From Sphingopyxis sp. (GTDB taxonomy: Bacteria > Pseudomonadota > Alphaproteobacteria > Sphingomonadales > Sphingomonadaceae), in contig NZ_JAIBES010000095.1 in the NCBI RefSeq assembly GCF_019459305.1, forward strand, positions 1 through 33,900: a stretch of DNA of 33,900 nucleotides, read 5' to 3'. This document shows, one piece after another, positions 9,760-16,957 of this stretch. Within the stretch, counting starts at the first letter, position 1; the number at the start of each line of letters is the position of its first letter. The notes below the pieces were generated by a model. That model searched no databases. It saw nothing but the letters and a program-made list of their open reading frames with translations, and had not been told where the DNA came from. Position numbers and translations under genes: made by a program.

Positions 9760-10130
9760 TCGTCGCGGACGGTGACGTTCTCATTCGCAATGCGTTGGCC
9801 GAATATCTTCGCCACTGCGGATACAAGGTGATTGAGGCAGCGAGTTCGGACGAAGTGTTCACCGCGCTGCGGCGCGGTACCGCCGACGTCGATGCCGTCC
9901 TCGCCGATGCCGAACTCAGGGGATCAGTCAATGCGTTCGAGCTCCCCATCCGGCTTCGCGAAGAATTTCCCGCAATATTGGTCGTGCTTGCCGGCGGCGT
10001 CGACGCCGCCGCCAAAGCCGCCGGGCAGCTCTGCGACGACGGGCCGCATCTGCGGCGCCCCTATGAGCCGGAAAAAGTGGTGTCGCACATCAAGCGCCTG
10101 TTGGCCGCCGCCAAACGCCAGGCTCGCTGA
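9726..10130 (+). CDS. Degenerate receiver-domain protein
   Basis: This 134-residue protein has the receiver fold pattern (CLIVADGDVLIRNAL, VDAVLADAELRG, ILVVLAGG, LRRPYEPEKVV). D61 is kept, and D15 and D17 could serve the acidic pocket. The switch Ser/Thr is replaced by Ala (A89) and the invariant Lys by Arg (R111). Such receivers often lose normal phospho-switching and act as constitutive or binding modules. It starts inside the preceding receiver gene (34-nt overlap, different frame), so the two are translationally linked and probably arose by duplication. The intact reading frame and conserved core argue against a pseudogene. Confidence 0.85.
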   Translation: MENGLANAQCLIVADGDVLIRNALAEYLRHCGYKVIEAASSDEVFTALRRGTADVDAVLADAELRGSVNAFELPIRLREEFPAILVVLAGGVDAAAKAAGQLCDDGPHLRRPYEPEKVVSHIKRLLAAAKRQAR

Positions 10131-10136
10131 TGTTCC

Positions 10137-10158
10137 GCGGGACAAAGAAACTTCCCGC
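10137..10158 (+). terminator. Possible weak terminator after receiver pair
   Basis: GCGGGA (10137-10142) pairs with TCCCGC (10153-10158) across a 10-nt A-rich loop, just after the receiver pair stop. Only a short CTTTGT follows, so a rho-independent terminator is possible but weak. Confidence 0.3.
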
Positions 10159-10380
10159 CTTTGTCGTCATGCCGGCTGAATTCACTGCCACCGGTTGAAG
10201 GTTTTTTTCAGCGTGCATGGAATGGCAAGAAGGGATCGCGCCCGTTCTGTCTGGCAGATCGATTACGGGTTTCGGTAGCGAAGGATCTCGGGCGGAATCC
10301 ACATGGCGCTTCTGCAACCAAATTTCGGTTTCGGCATTTTCGAACCATTCGCGGACTATGGTTGGGAAAGGGAATGATCG

Positions 10381-10584
10381 ATGCGGACAATCGAGATTTG
10401 GCCTGACGAAATCGAAGGTGGTGATACCGAGCGCGGTGGCGCAACCTATGCCACGATGCGTTTCATCGACCACGACGCCGAGACAGCGGTCGTGGTCTTT
10501 CTCCAGCAGGAAGCCGAGCGCGGCATGATTGCAGATCTCTATGGCTGGGCGCAAAGCCGCGGCATGACCGGCAGGTCAAACTGA
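10381..10584 (+). CDS. Hypothetical protein, 67 aa
   Basis: This is a short acidic protein with beta-strand-like N-terminus (MRTIEIWPDEIEG), a second strand pair (ATYATMRFIDHD, TAVVVFLQQEAER) and a C-terminal helix (MIADLYGWAQSRG). The repeated alternation of hydrophobic and charged residues and the balanced composition look coding. A purine-rich GGGAAAGGGAA lies 7-17 nt before the ATG. I do not recognise a family. An overlapping minus-strand frame (10090-10554) is longer but has shadow-like composition. Confidence 0.5.
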   Translation: MRTIEIWPDEIEGGDTERGGATYATMRFIDHDAETAVVVFLQQEAERGMIADLYGWAQSRGMTGRSN

Positions 10585-10644
10585 CAAGCGTGACAGCCGC
10601 TCCGCGGCAGCGCGATCATTGGTCACCGCTTCGCTGCCAGCGAC

Positions 10645-10723
10645 ATTGCGCGTTTGCCCCTTCTCCTTGCGGAGTGCCGGTGGCCGTGGACGATTGCGCG
10701 TTTGCTTATTATTGCTTATTATG
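10645..10723 (+). repeat. Short direct repeats upstream of the YqcI/YcgG gene
   Basis: The 13-mer ATTGCGCGTTTGC occurs at 10645-10657 and again at 10693-10705. The second copy runs into a 10-nt tandem repeat, GCTTATTATT at 10704-10713 and GCTTATTATG at 10714-10723, forming an AT-rich patch in otherwise GC-rich DNA. They lie 75-155 nt upstream of the ATG at 10799 and could be regulator sites or replication slippage products. Confidence 0.5.
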
Positions 10724-10798
10724 AAGCCCACTGACGCCATTCATTGCAACCCATGTTAATCGCGTGCAACTCACGAAGCGCTTGTCGGTTTTCCGTGC

Positions 10799-11518
10799 AT
10801 GCTTCAACCGACCAACGACAGCAATCATCCTCTTGCAGCCCGCTTCGATGCCTTTGTGCGCGACCCGGCCTTTCCATGCGTTGGCGCCAAGTCCGCACTT
10901 GCGAAAGGCCAGATTCGGATCGTCGTCGGGCGCGATATGCGATCGGCTTGGGACGATCTGCGCATCTATCCCAACCTGCTCGACCTGGCCTGGAGTTACG
11001 CGCGCGAGCCGACGCTTTTCCAATCGCTGGCGGTGATATTTGAGGAAGATAGTGGCCTTGGCGAAGCAGAATTCGAGCATTGCTTGTGGGAGCGGCTGGA
11101 GTCGCTCACCCACAAAGACGACTGGCATGGCCAGCCCGCCGATCCGCGCGTCAGCGCCAATCCGGCCGACCCCCATTTTTCATTGAGCTTCGGCGGCGAA
11201 GCCTTCTTCGTGGTCGGCCTCCATCCCCGCGCGAGCCGTCCGGCGCGGCGCTTCGAACGGCCTGCCTTGATCTTCAATCTGCACGATCAGTTCGAGCAGC
11301 TGCGTACCAGCGGTGTCTATGACAAGCTGCGCAATACGATCATTGCGCGCGACATTGAACTTGCGGGCAATGCCAACCCGATGCTCGCGCGCCATGGGAC
11401 AATTTCCGAAGCACGGCAATATTCGGGCCGGGCGGTCGATGCCGACTGGGTTTGTCCCTTCGCGGGACGCAGCGATCCTGACGCATCGCGCAATCCGCTG
11501 GCCGGACGCGGCGACTAG
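10799..11518 (+). CDS. YqcI/YcgG family protein (GntA-like)
   Basis: This 239-residue protein matches the YqcI/YcgG family: an N-terminal FDAFVRDPAFPCVGAKSALAKGQI, central IVVGRDMRSAWDDL, W-D-H elements (WERLESLTHKDDWHG), and PHFSLSFGGEAFFVVGLHPRASRPARRF with conserved HPxASRxxRRF. The best-studied relative, GntA, is a heme-dependent arginine-derivative N-hydroxylase in guanitoxin synthesis; most bacterial relatives have no known substrate. No guanitoxin-type neighbours are visible, so only the family is assigned. The length agrees with the family (about 220-260 residues). The start ATG is plausible, though without a strong ribosome binding site. Confidence 0.85.
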   Translation: MLQPTNDSNHPLAARFDAFVRDPAFPCVGAKSALAKGQIRIVVGRDMRSAWDDLRIYPNLLDLAWSYAREPTLFQSLAVIFEEDSGLGEAEFEHCLWERLESLTHKDDWHGQPADPRVSANPADPHFSLSFGGEAFFVVGLHPRASRPARRFERPALIFNLHDQFEQLRTSGVYDKLRNTIIARDIELAGNANPMLARHGTISEARQYSGRAVDADWVCPFAGRSDPDASRNPLAGRGD

Positions 11519-12193
11519 GTCGCGGCGCAGCCAGACTGCGCGGCGACGGGCGCGTCATCTCGATTAAGGCGATATCCGTACGGCAAGATCACTTCGCCAC
11601 ACGAGATCAGGCCGCAGCGGATATTGCCGGTCCGCAGGGACGGCAAGCCGAAGCGCTCTTCGCTGAAAATCGATCAGCCGGTCGCAAGCGGGTGAAGTCC
11701 CGAGGGGCCGGCCATCCCCGGTCGCCTGGTGCGATCGGCTGGCTTCAGGATTGCCTTGGCGCACCGGGCGCGCGCAGGCTCGGCCAGCGCTTGCAATCGC
11801 CAGTCTTTCGGAGCGTGCCAGTTTCTCGGACAGGTGCCAGGATGCGGGTGCTGCCAACGTGGTTCTTCGCTCGCGCCCGCGCCGATCCCGGTCCAGCATG
11901 ATGGTCCTCGCGTCCCCTTCCTTTTCCTCGGCTGGGTCGGCGCCCTTGGCTATTTGGCGCGGCGGCGACCATCGGTTACGGCCCAGCTATGCGCGATGCT
12001 CCCATTCTCTACGGTTTTTGCAGCTGCCCGTTTGCGACGCGCGCTGCCGAACTTCACCGGATCCGGCCGCGCGCCGCGGTTAGGCGCGTCGCGGGTCTAG
12101 GCTATGGTTAAATCATCGGTGCGGCTTTGCGCGATCGCGCGGAAGCTCGCGGGAGCTTTTGGGACCATGACGCGTTAATGGCGGAAGGATCGC
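11519..12193. other. Long intergenic region without supported gene
   Basis: About 675 nt lie between the YqcI/YcgG gene and the zinc-finger gene. Several open frames exist on both strands (for example minus 11564-11899 and plus 11729-12100), but they are rich in Arg, Ala and Pro with no domain character or ribosome binding site, so I do not call them. A short hydrophobic stretch in the plus frame around 11920-11960 is not convincing. The region may hold a decayed gene or a leader; the only signal I report is the promoter candidate at its right end (12152-12176). Confidence 0.5.
12152..12176 (+). promoter_or_regulatory. Weak EcfG-type promoter candidate for DksA-like gene
   Basis: GGAGC (12152-12156) plus a 16-nt spacer plus CGTT (12173-12176) is one mismatch from GGAAC-N16-CGTT. 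It lies 20 nt before the ATG at 12197, so the leader would be just long enough to hold the AAGGA ribosome binding site. Confidence 0.25.
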
Positions 12194-12196
12194 ATG

Positions 12197-12460
12197 ATGG
12201 CCAATGGTTGGGCGCGCGACGGCGCCGTGCAGGAACAAATCGACGACACCGTGTCCGACGCGGTCCAGGCGGCGCGCGCGCGGCTACCCTTCGGCGGCGG
12301 CACCACCTGGTGCGAGGATTGCGGGGAAGAAATCCCGCAAGCGCGGCGAACGGCCCTGCCAGGAAGTCGCACATGCGTTAGCTGCCAATCGCAGCGCGAC
12401 GCGGCGGTGCGCTCGGCGGGCTTCAACCGGCGCGGCAGCAAAGACAGCCAGCTGCGATGA
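12197..12460 (+). CDS. DksA/TraR-type C4 zinc-finger protein, YbiI-like
   Basis: The 87-residue protein starts MANGWARDGAVQEQIDDTVSDAV, has a four-cysteine zinc finger (CEDCGEEIPQAR, then CVSCQSQRD) and ends FNRRGSKDSQLR. This start, finger spacing and C-terminus match the YbiI subgroup of the DksA/TraR superfamily. Full-length DksA binds the RNA polymerase secondary channel with ppGpp; YbiI-type proteins lack the long coiled coil, and their role is not settled. AAGGA lies 7 nt before the second of two adjacent ATGs (12194, 12197), so 12197 was chosen. Confidence 0.92.
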   Translation: MANGWARDGAVQEQIDDTVSDAVQAARARLPFGGGTTWCEDCGEEIPQARRTALPGSRTCVSCQSQRDAAVRSAGFNRRGSKDSQLR

Positions 12461-12526
12461 ACTTCCCGGGTGGCAATCGCAGCAATTCCTTTGAACAATT
12501 TGCGCGCCAGGGCGTTGTTTAAGGCG

Positions 12527-12745
12527 ATGAGCCTCTTGAACACCTTTCTGAGCCAAACGAAGCTCGAACTCATCTTCGTTCGCCGCCTCATGGCCGATGT
12601 GGAAGCAGGTACGCTTGCCCCGTCGCTTGGCATGACGCGCGAGCACGCGATGGCGATGCTGGCTGAAACTGCCGCCGAGCGCGCTGCGGCGATTGACCGC
12701 CTCGCGCCGCTCGCCACGCCGGATTCTCCCGAGACGCAGAACTAG
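12527..12745 (+). CDS. Hypothetical small helical protein, 72 aa
   Basis: From the ATG at 12527 the frame reads MSLLNTFLSQTKLELIFVRRL, then a helical MTREHAMAMLAETAAERAAAIDRLAPL. It looks all-alpha and amphipathic, possibly a protein-binding module. A GTG at 12470 would add 19 residues, but neither start has a well-spaced ribosome binding site (AAGG is only 2 nt from the ATG). TGAAC (12492-12496), N16, CGTTG (12513-) is an EcfG-like match too close to the ATG to be persuasive. I do not recognise a family. Confidence 0.45.
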   Translation: MSLLNTFLSQTKLELIFVRRLMADVEAGTLAPSLGMTREHAMAMLAETAAERAAAIDRLAPLATPDSPETQN

Positions 12746-12875
12746 CTTTTGGCGCGATGGCACCGCTGCCAAGGCTCAGGCCGGTGGTTGGAACTAAGGC
12801 CCGTCGACGTTCCCGGGCGGAGGATCGAATGGCTGGCATTACGCGCGGCGGCACGGCGGCGATCCAGCCTGCCCC

Positions 12876-12900
12876 GGAACTTTTGCCAGGGAACGGCGTT
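12876..12900 (+). promoter_or_regulatory. EcfG-type (general stress) promoter, perfect consensus
   Basis: GGAAC at 12876-12880, a 16-nt spacer and CGTT at 12897-12900 match the alphaproteobacterial EcfG consensus exactly. The site points toward the DUF1328 gene at 13001, giving a leader of roughly 90 nt, and sits in a gap with no better gene. DUF1328 genes are plausible members of a general stress regulon. About half such a match is expected by chance in the window, so location and gene type carry the argument. Confidence 0.6.
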
Positions 12901-13000
12901 ACCGATTTATCCATGCAAGATGATTTGGCGGCGACTTTCCGCTCCTCTGGCGCTTGCGCGCGGGAGGTGACGGGATCGTGTCTTTGAAGGGAAAATGACA

Positions 13001-13174
13001 ATGTTCAAATGGGCCATCATATTCGCGGTAATCGCGCTCGTTGCGGCGCTGCTCGGCTTCGGCGGCATCGCCGGGCTGTCGGCCGACTTTGCCAAGATTC
13101 TGCTTGTCATTGCGGTAGTGCTGGTCGTGCTCGGCTTCGTGTTCGGTCGCGGCGGGCGGCGAACGCTACCCTGA
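13001..13174 (+). CDS. DUF1328 (YtjA-like) membrane microprotein
   Basis: The 57-residue protein [25 protein letters not shown]...[25 protein letters not shown] has two transmembrane helices with the DUF1328 hallmark W-A[20 protein letters not shown]. Its function is unknown, although family members are often stress-induced. GAAGGG lies about 9 nt before the ATG at 13001; an in-frame ATG at 12995 would add two residues. A perfect EcfG-type promoter lies upstream, and two perfect hairpins follow the stop. Confidence 0.92.
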   Translation: MFKWAIIFAVIALVAALLGFGGIAGLSADFAKILLVIAVVLVVLGFVFGRGGRRTLP

Positions 13175-13183
13175 TGTAGCGGG

Positions 13184-13213
13184 TTCGCGAGCGCCCCCCC
13201 CTTCGCTCGCGAA
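13184..13213 (+). terminator. Perfect 10-bp hairpin after DUF1328 gene
   Basis: TTCGCGAGCG (13184-13193) pairs fully with CGCTCGCGAA (13204-13213) around a C-rich 10-nt loop, 10 nt after the stop. No U-run follows directly, so it may stabilise the 3' end rather than terminate alone. Confidence 0.55.
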
Positions 13214-13221
13214 GCTGCTTC

Positions 13222-13258
13222 GGTGTCGGCTGCTGCAGGGCCGCCGACACCTTTATTT
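13222..13258 (+). terminator. Rho-independent terminator
   Basis: GGTGTCGGC (13222-13230) and GCCGACACC (13243-13251) form a perfect 9-bp stem with a 12-nt loop, followed by TTTATTT. It is placed right behind the first hairpin and is the best intrinsic terminator in the window. Confidence 0.75.
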
Positions 13259-13333
13259 CCTCAAAGTCGACGTCAAGCGCCATGCCTCGCGAAGTCAGCA
13301 GCGTTGTCGAATATATGCCTAGAGAGTTATGAC

Positions 13334-13738
13334 ATGCGCTCACTTCTCGTCCTTGCCCTGTCGACCGCCTGCCTGTCGGCCTGTGCTGACAAGAATGAAG
13401 CTGCCGAAGACCAGCTCGAGAAGGCGGCAGAGACCAGCGCAAGGGTGGCGGGATCTCTCCCCGCGGCGCTAGGGCTGAGTGAAGCCCAACTGCTCGATGC
13501 CGATCTCGTCGACGCCAGGGGCACGGAACTTGGCGACATTGCACAAATCCTACGAGGACCCGACGACAAGGTCGATCGCCTGCTCGTTGAAATCGAAGAC
13601 AGCAATCCCGACCGTTATGTCCATGTGCCCATTACCGGTTTGAAAACGCGCGTAAGAGGGAAGGATACCGATCTCGTGACCACGATGACCAAGGTTGAAA
13701 TCGCGGCGCTGCCTGAGGTGAAACTGCCCACTCCCTAA
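13334..13738 (+). CDS. PRC-barrel-like lipoprotein
   Basis: The 134-residue protein has a short signal peptide ending in a lipobox, ACLSAC (lipidated Cys near residue 16), then a charged helical linker. A PRC-barrel-like domain follows: LLDADLVDARGTELGDIAQILRGPDDKVDRLLVEIED, then DRYVHVPITGL. PRC barrels bind ligands or partners; here the domain would lie in the periplasm on a lipid anchor. The frame is open for 37 codons upstream without signal-peptide character, so the ATG at 13334 was chosen. The stop lies inside a perfect hairpin (13724-13750). Confidence 0.82.
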   Translation: MRSLLVLALSTACLSACADKNEAAEDQLEKAAETSARVAGSLPAALGLSEAQLLDADLVDARGTELGDIAQILRGPDDKVDRLLVEIEDSNPDRYVHVPITGLKTRVRGKDTDLVTTMTKVEIAALPEVKLPTP

Positions 13739-13750
13739 TTCAGTGGGCAG
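13724..13750 (+). terminator. Perfect 9-bp hairpin spanning the lipoprotein stop codon
   Basis: CTGCCCACT (13724-13732) and AGTGGGCAG (13742-13750) pair perfectly across a 9-nt loop that contains the TAA stop. No U-tract follows, so it is a terminator or a 3'-end stabilising structure. Confidence 0.5.
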
Positions 13751-13782
13751 CCGCCATCGGCTCCAAGCAACGGAGGCCGTCC

Positions 13783-13911
13783 ATGGATAATCGAACAGAC
13801 TGCCCTCGCTGCAACGATCGCCATGCCGTCGCCGGCGTCAATGCGAGCACAATGGCTGCGTGCTGCTACGTTGGAACCTTGAAAAGCCGACGCCGCGTGA
13901 CTCGTGAATGA
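13783..13911 (+). CDS. Cys-containing microprotein, 42 aa
   Basis: This short frame has an excellent ribosome binding site, GGAGG at 13772-13776, 6 nt before the ATG. It starts MDNRTDCPRCNDRHAVAG, with a CPRC knuckle plus a nearby His, and has a later CC pair, so metal binding is conceivable. The tail is basic (LKSRRRVTRE). The stop overlaps the GTG that opens the next frame. No family is recognised, and coding status rests on the ribosome binding site and the Cys pattern alone. Confidence 0.45.
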   Translation: MDNRTDCPRCNDRHAVAGVNASTMAACCYVGTLKSRRRVTRE

Positions 13912-14011
13912 TCGGGAACCAGCAACTTTTGAAAGCGGCGCGCCGGCGCGGTTCGCTCGCTCTGGGCGGTTTCAGCGACCCCGTCGCACCGCGTTCGAGT
14001 CGGCGGGCCAG

Positions 14012-14362
14012 ATGCAGCCATCAATGACCCGCGCAGGTTCCGCTTTGATCCAGCATCCAGTCACACCCGACGGGCGATATTTTGTCGCGCGCGGCAGGCT
14101 TTGGCGCTTGTCGGACCCGACGTTGAGCGAGGGGGAACGGGAGCGCCTTGTAGGCGCTCTGATGAAAGCTCGTCGTGCTGTCGGTGCGGCGAAGATGTCG
14201 GGCAATACGCTGGCGGAGCGCAACGCGAGAGCCACGGTTGACCAGACAAAACGAGCACTTGGCGAACGAGGACCAGTTTGGTGGGACGATGGCGCGCCCG
14301 ATTATAATCGGCAAATGGCGCGCAGCACGCCTTATGCAACCTGGTTCAAAGGCCTGTCGTGA
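14012..14362 (+). CDS. Small conserved hypothetical protein, 116 aa
   Basis: The core reads QHPVTPDGRYFVARGRLWRLSDP, then ERERLVGALMKARRAV, then GERGPVWWDDGAPDYNRQ near the C-terminus. I recall this architecture (HPVTPDGRYFVxRGRLWR plus a PVWWDDGxPDxNR ending) in short proteins of alphaproteobacteria, function unknown. It is soluble and basic. Starts are uncertain: GTG at 13904 (would add 36 Arg-rich residues), ATG at 14012 and ATG at 14024; none has a clear ribosome binding site. GGAAC at 13873 with CGTG 18 nt later is a poor promoter candidate. Confidence 0.7.
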   Translation: MQPSMTRAGSALIQHPVTPDGRYFVARGRLWRLSDPTLSEGERERLVGALMKARRAVGAAKMSGNTLAERNARATVDQTKRALGERGPVWWDDGAPDYNRQMARSTPYATWFKGLS

Positions 14363-14492
14363 ACGAGGTCAACGACAGTTCCGGGATGACTGGCATGAAC
14401 GAGATGGGCCTTTTTATCGGCGACCGGTTCCCGGCAGCGAGTGGGGACCAACCTGCCACTGATTCTGCCCATCACGCGTCCGCGGCCGCGGC

Positions 14493-14882
14493 ATGAAGCT
14501 TTTCTCAATCTATAGCGGCGGCGAAATGCAAGGCGCCAACATCTACGTGCATGACGAAGACGATCCGATTGTGCTCCTATCCGCGGCCGAGATAATCGAA
14601 GAAGCGAGCTATAATGTGCTTTAGGCCGGCAACGCCGACGAAGCCCTGAGGCTGCTCGAGACCCGTCCAGACATTCGGATCATCTTACCGATATCGAGAT
14701 GCCCGGATCTATGGACGGCGTGAAGCTGGCCGTCTGCGTTCGCGAGCGCTGGCCAACGGCCGCGATCATCGTCACATCGGGCCGCATTGCCGCAAGCGAG
14801 ATCGTCTTGCCGGTAGGCAGCCTGTTTCTTCCCACTCTATCGTCCGCAAGAGTTGATCGCTTGTCTGGGGACCTTTGCCTGA
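14493..14882 (+). pseudogene. Decayed single-domain response regulator
   Basis: Read across three frames, the region encodes a receiver: DDPIVLLSAAEIIEEASYNVL, then AGNADEALRLLETRPDIRII, then TDIEMPGSMDGVKLA, IIVTSG and finally YRPQELIACLGTFA before TGA at 14880-14882. Three lesions break it. A TAG at 14622-14624 replaces what was probably a Glu codon. One base is missing near 14685-14687, where ATCTTACC replaces an expected ATCTTCACC. Two bases are missing near 14835, where the conserved Lys-Pro should be. The acidic pocket region (VHDEDD) is also altered. It lies upstream of an intact kinase cluster, and the lost receiver may once have belonged to it. Confidence 0.8.
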
Positions 14883-15013
14883 AGTTTTGCTGCCGCCGCT
14901 CAAAAGGGCGCATTCGGCAGCGCGGGCTCGGTGCTTGCCAGAAGCACGCTCTTCCTTATGACGGTGGACGCGCCGCCAACCGTCGCCGCGTGATCGGGAT
15001 ATGGGTTCCATAT

Positions 15014-16516
15014 ATGAAACTGGGTAAGCCAGCACCCTTGGGGCGCGACGCGCGCGCCAATCGTGCTATCATTGTCCTGCTTGGTGTCGGCTTTGCGGCA
15101 CTTCTCTTCGCGGCAGCGGCGGTGTTCTGGGTCCAGCGCGACAATGAAGCGAGCGCGGCGCTTGTATCGCATACGCTCGCGGTCGAGGTGCGTCTCGGGG
15201 GTTTCGCGAGTTCCAACGAGCGGCTGGAGACCGCGCGCCGCGGCCTGCTACTGACCGGCAATCCCGCCTTTGCCACGATCATGGGCGAGGCAGAGGTCAG
15301 CGCGCGCAAGAACCTGGCGGCTATGATGGATCTCACCCGCGACAATCCGACGCAGCAGCAGCGCACTGCGAGATTGCGCGCTTTGCTCGATGCCTACGGC
15401 ACCTATCACCGCCGTTCGGTGCAGCTCACCGGCGCGGCGCGGCAGGAAATGCTCGCGAATTTCATGAACGACACCGGCGTCGGGTACGTCCGCGAGGCGC
15501 GCCGCGTCGTCGAAACAATGTTGGACGAGGAACTGCGCCTGCTCCGGAGCCGAGAGGCGCGACAGAAGCAGACGCAGTTTCTCTTCACCGCCACGCTCGC
15601 CGGCACCGGTCTGTTGATCCTGATCGTTGCCGCCGCGACGCTCTTCCTCGTGCGCCGAAATCTGGCCGAGCTTCGGGATTCGCGGGAGGAGCTCAACAAT
15701 TTGAACGCGGGTCTCGAACAGCTTGTCGATGCCCGGACCGCCGAACTCCAGCGCGCGAACAGCGAGATCCAGCGTTTTGCCTACATCGTCTCGCACGATC
15801 TGCGATCCCCCCTCGTCAATGTCATGGGATTCACCGCCGAGCTTGAGGCGGCGCGCAAGGCGATTGCGGGCTATATCGAGCGGAGCGACGCCGAAGGCTG
15901 GGCCGCACCCGACCGCGACACCCGCCTCGCGATCGATGAGGATTTGCCGGAGGCAATCGGTTTCATCCGCAGCTCGACACAGAAAATGGATCGGCTGATC
16001 AATGCGATCCTGCAGCTGTCGCGGCAGGGTCGTCGCACGCTCGCCCCCGAGCACCTCGATCTCACTGCGATCGCAAGCGGGATCAGCGACAGCCTGCATC
16101 ACCGCGTCGAGGAAACCGGCACCACGCTCACTATCGAGCCCCTCCCCCCGGTCGTCAACGACCGCGTCGCGGTCGAACAGATTCTGTCGAACCTGATCGA
16201 AAATGCGCTGAAATATCTGAAACCGGGCGTGAAGGGCCAAATCGGGGTCACGGGTCGCACCGAATATGGCCGCGTCATCGTCGAGGTCAGCGACAATGGC
16301 CGCGGAATTGACCCCCGGGACCATGAGCGGATATTCGATCTGTTTCGGCGCTCGGGGGCGCAGGATCAACCCGGCGAAGGCATCGGCCTTGCACATGCGC
16401 GGGCGCTCGCTTATCGCCTCGGCGGATTCATCGAAGTGGCATCGGCATTGGGGGAAGGGTCGACCTTCCGCCTGATCTTGCCGAGCGAATGGCGAGGCGG
16501 GAATGGCGATGACTGA
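15014..16516 (+). CDS. Membrane histidine kinase with CHASE3-like sensor
   Basis: This 500-residue kinase has transmembrane helices at about residues 18-40 and 195-217, bracketing a periplasmic helical domain of CHASE3 style (RLETARRGLLLTGNPAF). A coiled coil follows (LEQLVDARTAELQRANSEIQ), then a HisKA domain with the phospho-acceptor His near residue 261 (FAYIVSHDLRSPL), and a HATPase with an N-box (NLIENALKYL), G1 (VSDNGRGID) and G2 (GEGIGLAHA). The ATG at 15014 lacks a strong ribosome binding site. Upstream sequence in the same frame belongs to the decayed receiver, so the longer frame is an artefact. Its end overlaps the next gene by 14 nt. Confidence 0.92.
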   Translation: MKLGKPAPLGRDARANRAIIVLLGVGFAALLFAAAAVFWVQRDNEASAALVSHTLAVEVRLGGFASSNERLETARRGLLLTGNPAFATIMGEAEVSARKNLAAMMDLTRDNPTQQQRTARLRALLDAYGTYHRRSVQLTGAARQEMLANFMNDTGVGYVREARRVVETMLDEELRLLRSREARQKQTQFLFTATLAGTGLLILIVAAATLFLVRRNLAELRDSREELNNLNAGLEQLVDARTAELQRANSEIQRFAYIVSHDLRSPLVNVMGFTAELEAARKAIAGYIERSDAEGWAAPDRDTRLAIDEDLPEAIGFIRSSTQKMDRLINAILQLSRQGRRTLAPEHLDLTAIASGISDSLHHRVEETGTTLTIEPLPPVVNDRVAVEQILSNLIENALKYLKPGVKGQIGVTGRTEYGRVIVEVSDNGRGIDPRDHERIFDLFRRSGAQDQPGEGIGLAHARALAYRLGGFIEVASALGEGSTFRLILPSEWRGGNGDD

Positions 16517-16955
16517 ACACCAACCAGTCAATATTGTGATGATCGAGGATGACGAAGGCCATGCGCGGCTGATTGAAAAGAATATCAGGCGCGCCGGGAT
16601 TTCGAATACGATCCATCATTTTACCGATGGCGGCACTGCGCTCGCCTTTCTCCACGATGCCGACGAGGGTCCGGTCCGCAACGGACCTGCGCTGATCCTT
16701 CTCGACCTCAACCTGCCTGACATGAGCGGCACCGATATTCTCGCCAAGATCAAAGCCGATGACAGCGCGCTGCGCCGAACGCCGGTCGTGGTGCTGACGA
16801 CCACCGACGACAAGGTCGAAATCCAGCGCTGTTACGACCTCGGCTGCAACGTCTATATCACCAAGCCGGTAAACTATGAGAGCTTCGCGGATGCCATCCG
16901 TCAGCTCGGGCTGTTCCTCTCGGTGATCCAGGTCCCCGATCCGGACCCGATCTGA
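16503..16955 (+). CDS. Rcp1-like single-domain response regulator
   Basis: The 150-residue receiver has an acidic pocket at E15/D16/D17 (MIEDDEGHARL), phospho-acceptor D68 (LILLDLNLPDMSG), the switch Thr in VVVLTTTDD and the Lys in YITKPVNYESF. The LNLPDMSG and TKPVN signatures match the Rcp1 class that pairs with phytochrome-type and similar kinases. There is no output domain. It overlaps the upstream kinase by 14 nt and lies 2 nt before the hybrid kinase gene, so the three are co-translated. It probably carries phosphate from the kinase at 15014. ATG codons at 16503 and 16509 are both possible. Confidence 0.93.
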   Translation: MAMTEHQPVNIVMIEDDEGHARLIEKNIRRAGISNTIHHFTDGGTALAFLHDADEGPVRNGPALILLDLNLPDMSGTDILAKIKADDSALRRTPVVVLTTTDDKVEIQRCYDLGCNVYITKPVNYESFADAIRQLGLFLSVIQVPDPDPI

Positions 16956-16957
16956 CA

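Noticed and set aside
11564-11899. A 111-codon minus frame in the 11519-12193 gap
   Set aside because: It is Arg/Ala-rich with no ribosome binding site and no recognisable segment; overlapping plus frames are equally open.
13873-13899. GGAAC followed by CGTG before the small protein at 14012
   Set aside because: The spacer is 18 nt and the -10 is imperfect; it also lies inside the 42-residue microprotein frame.
15248-16531. A 427-codon minus-strand open frame
   Set aside because: It is the antisense of the histidine kinase, with repeated Arg/Asp patterns typical of high-GC shadow frames.
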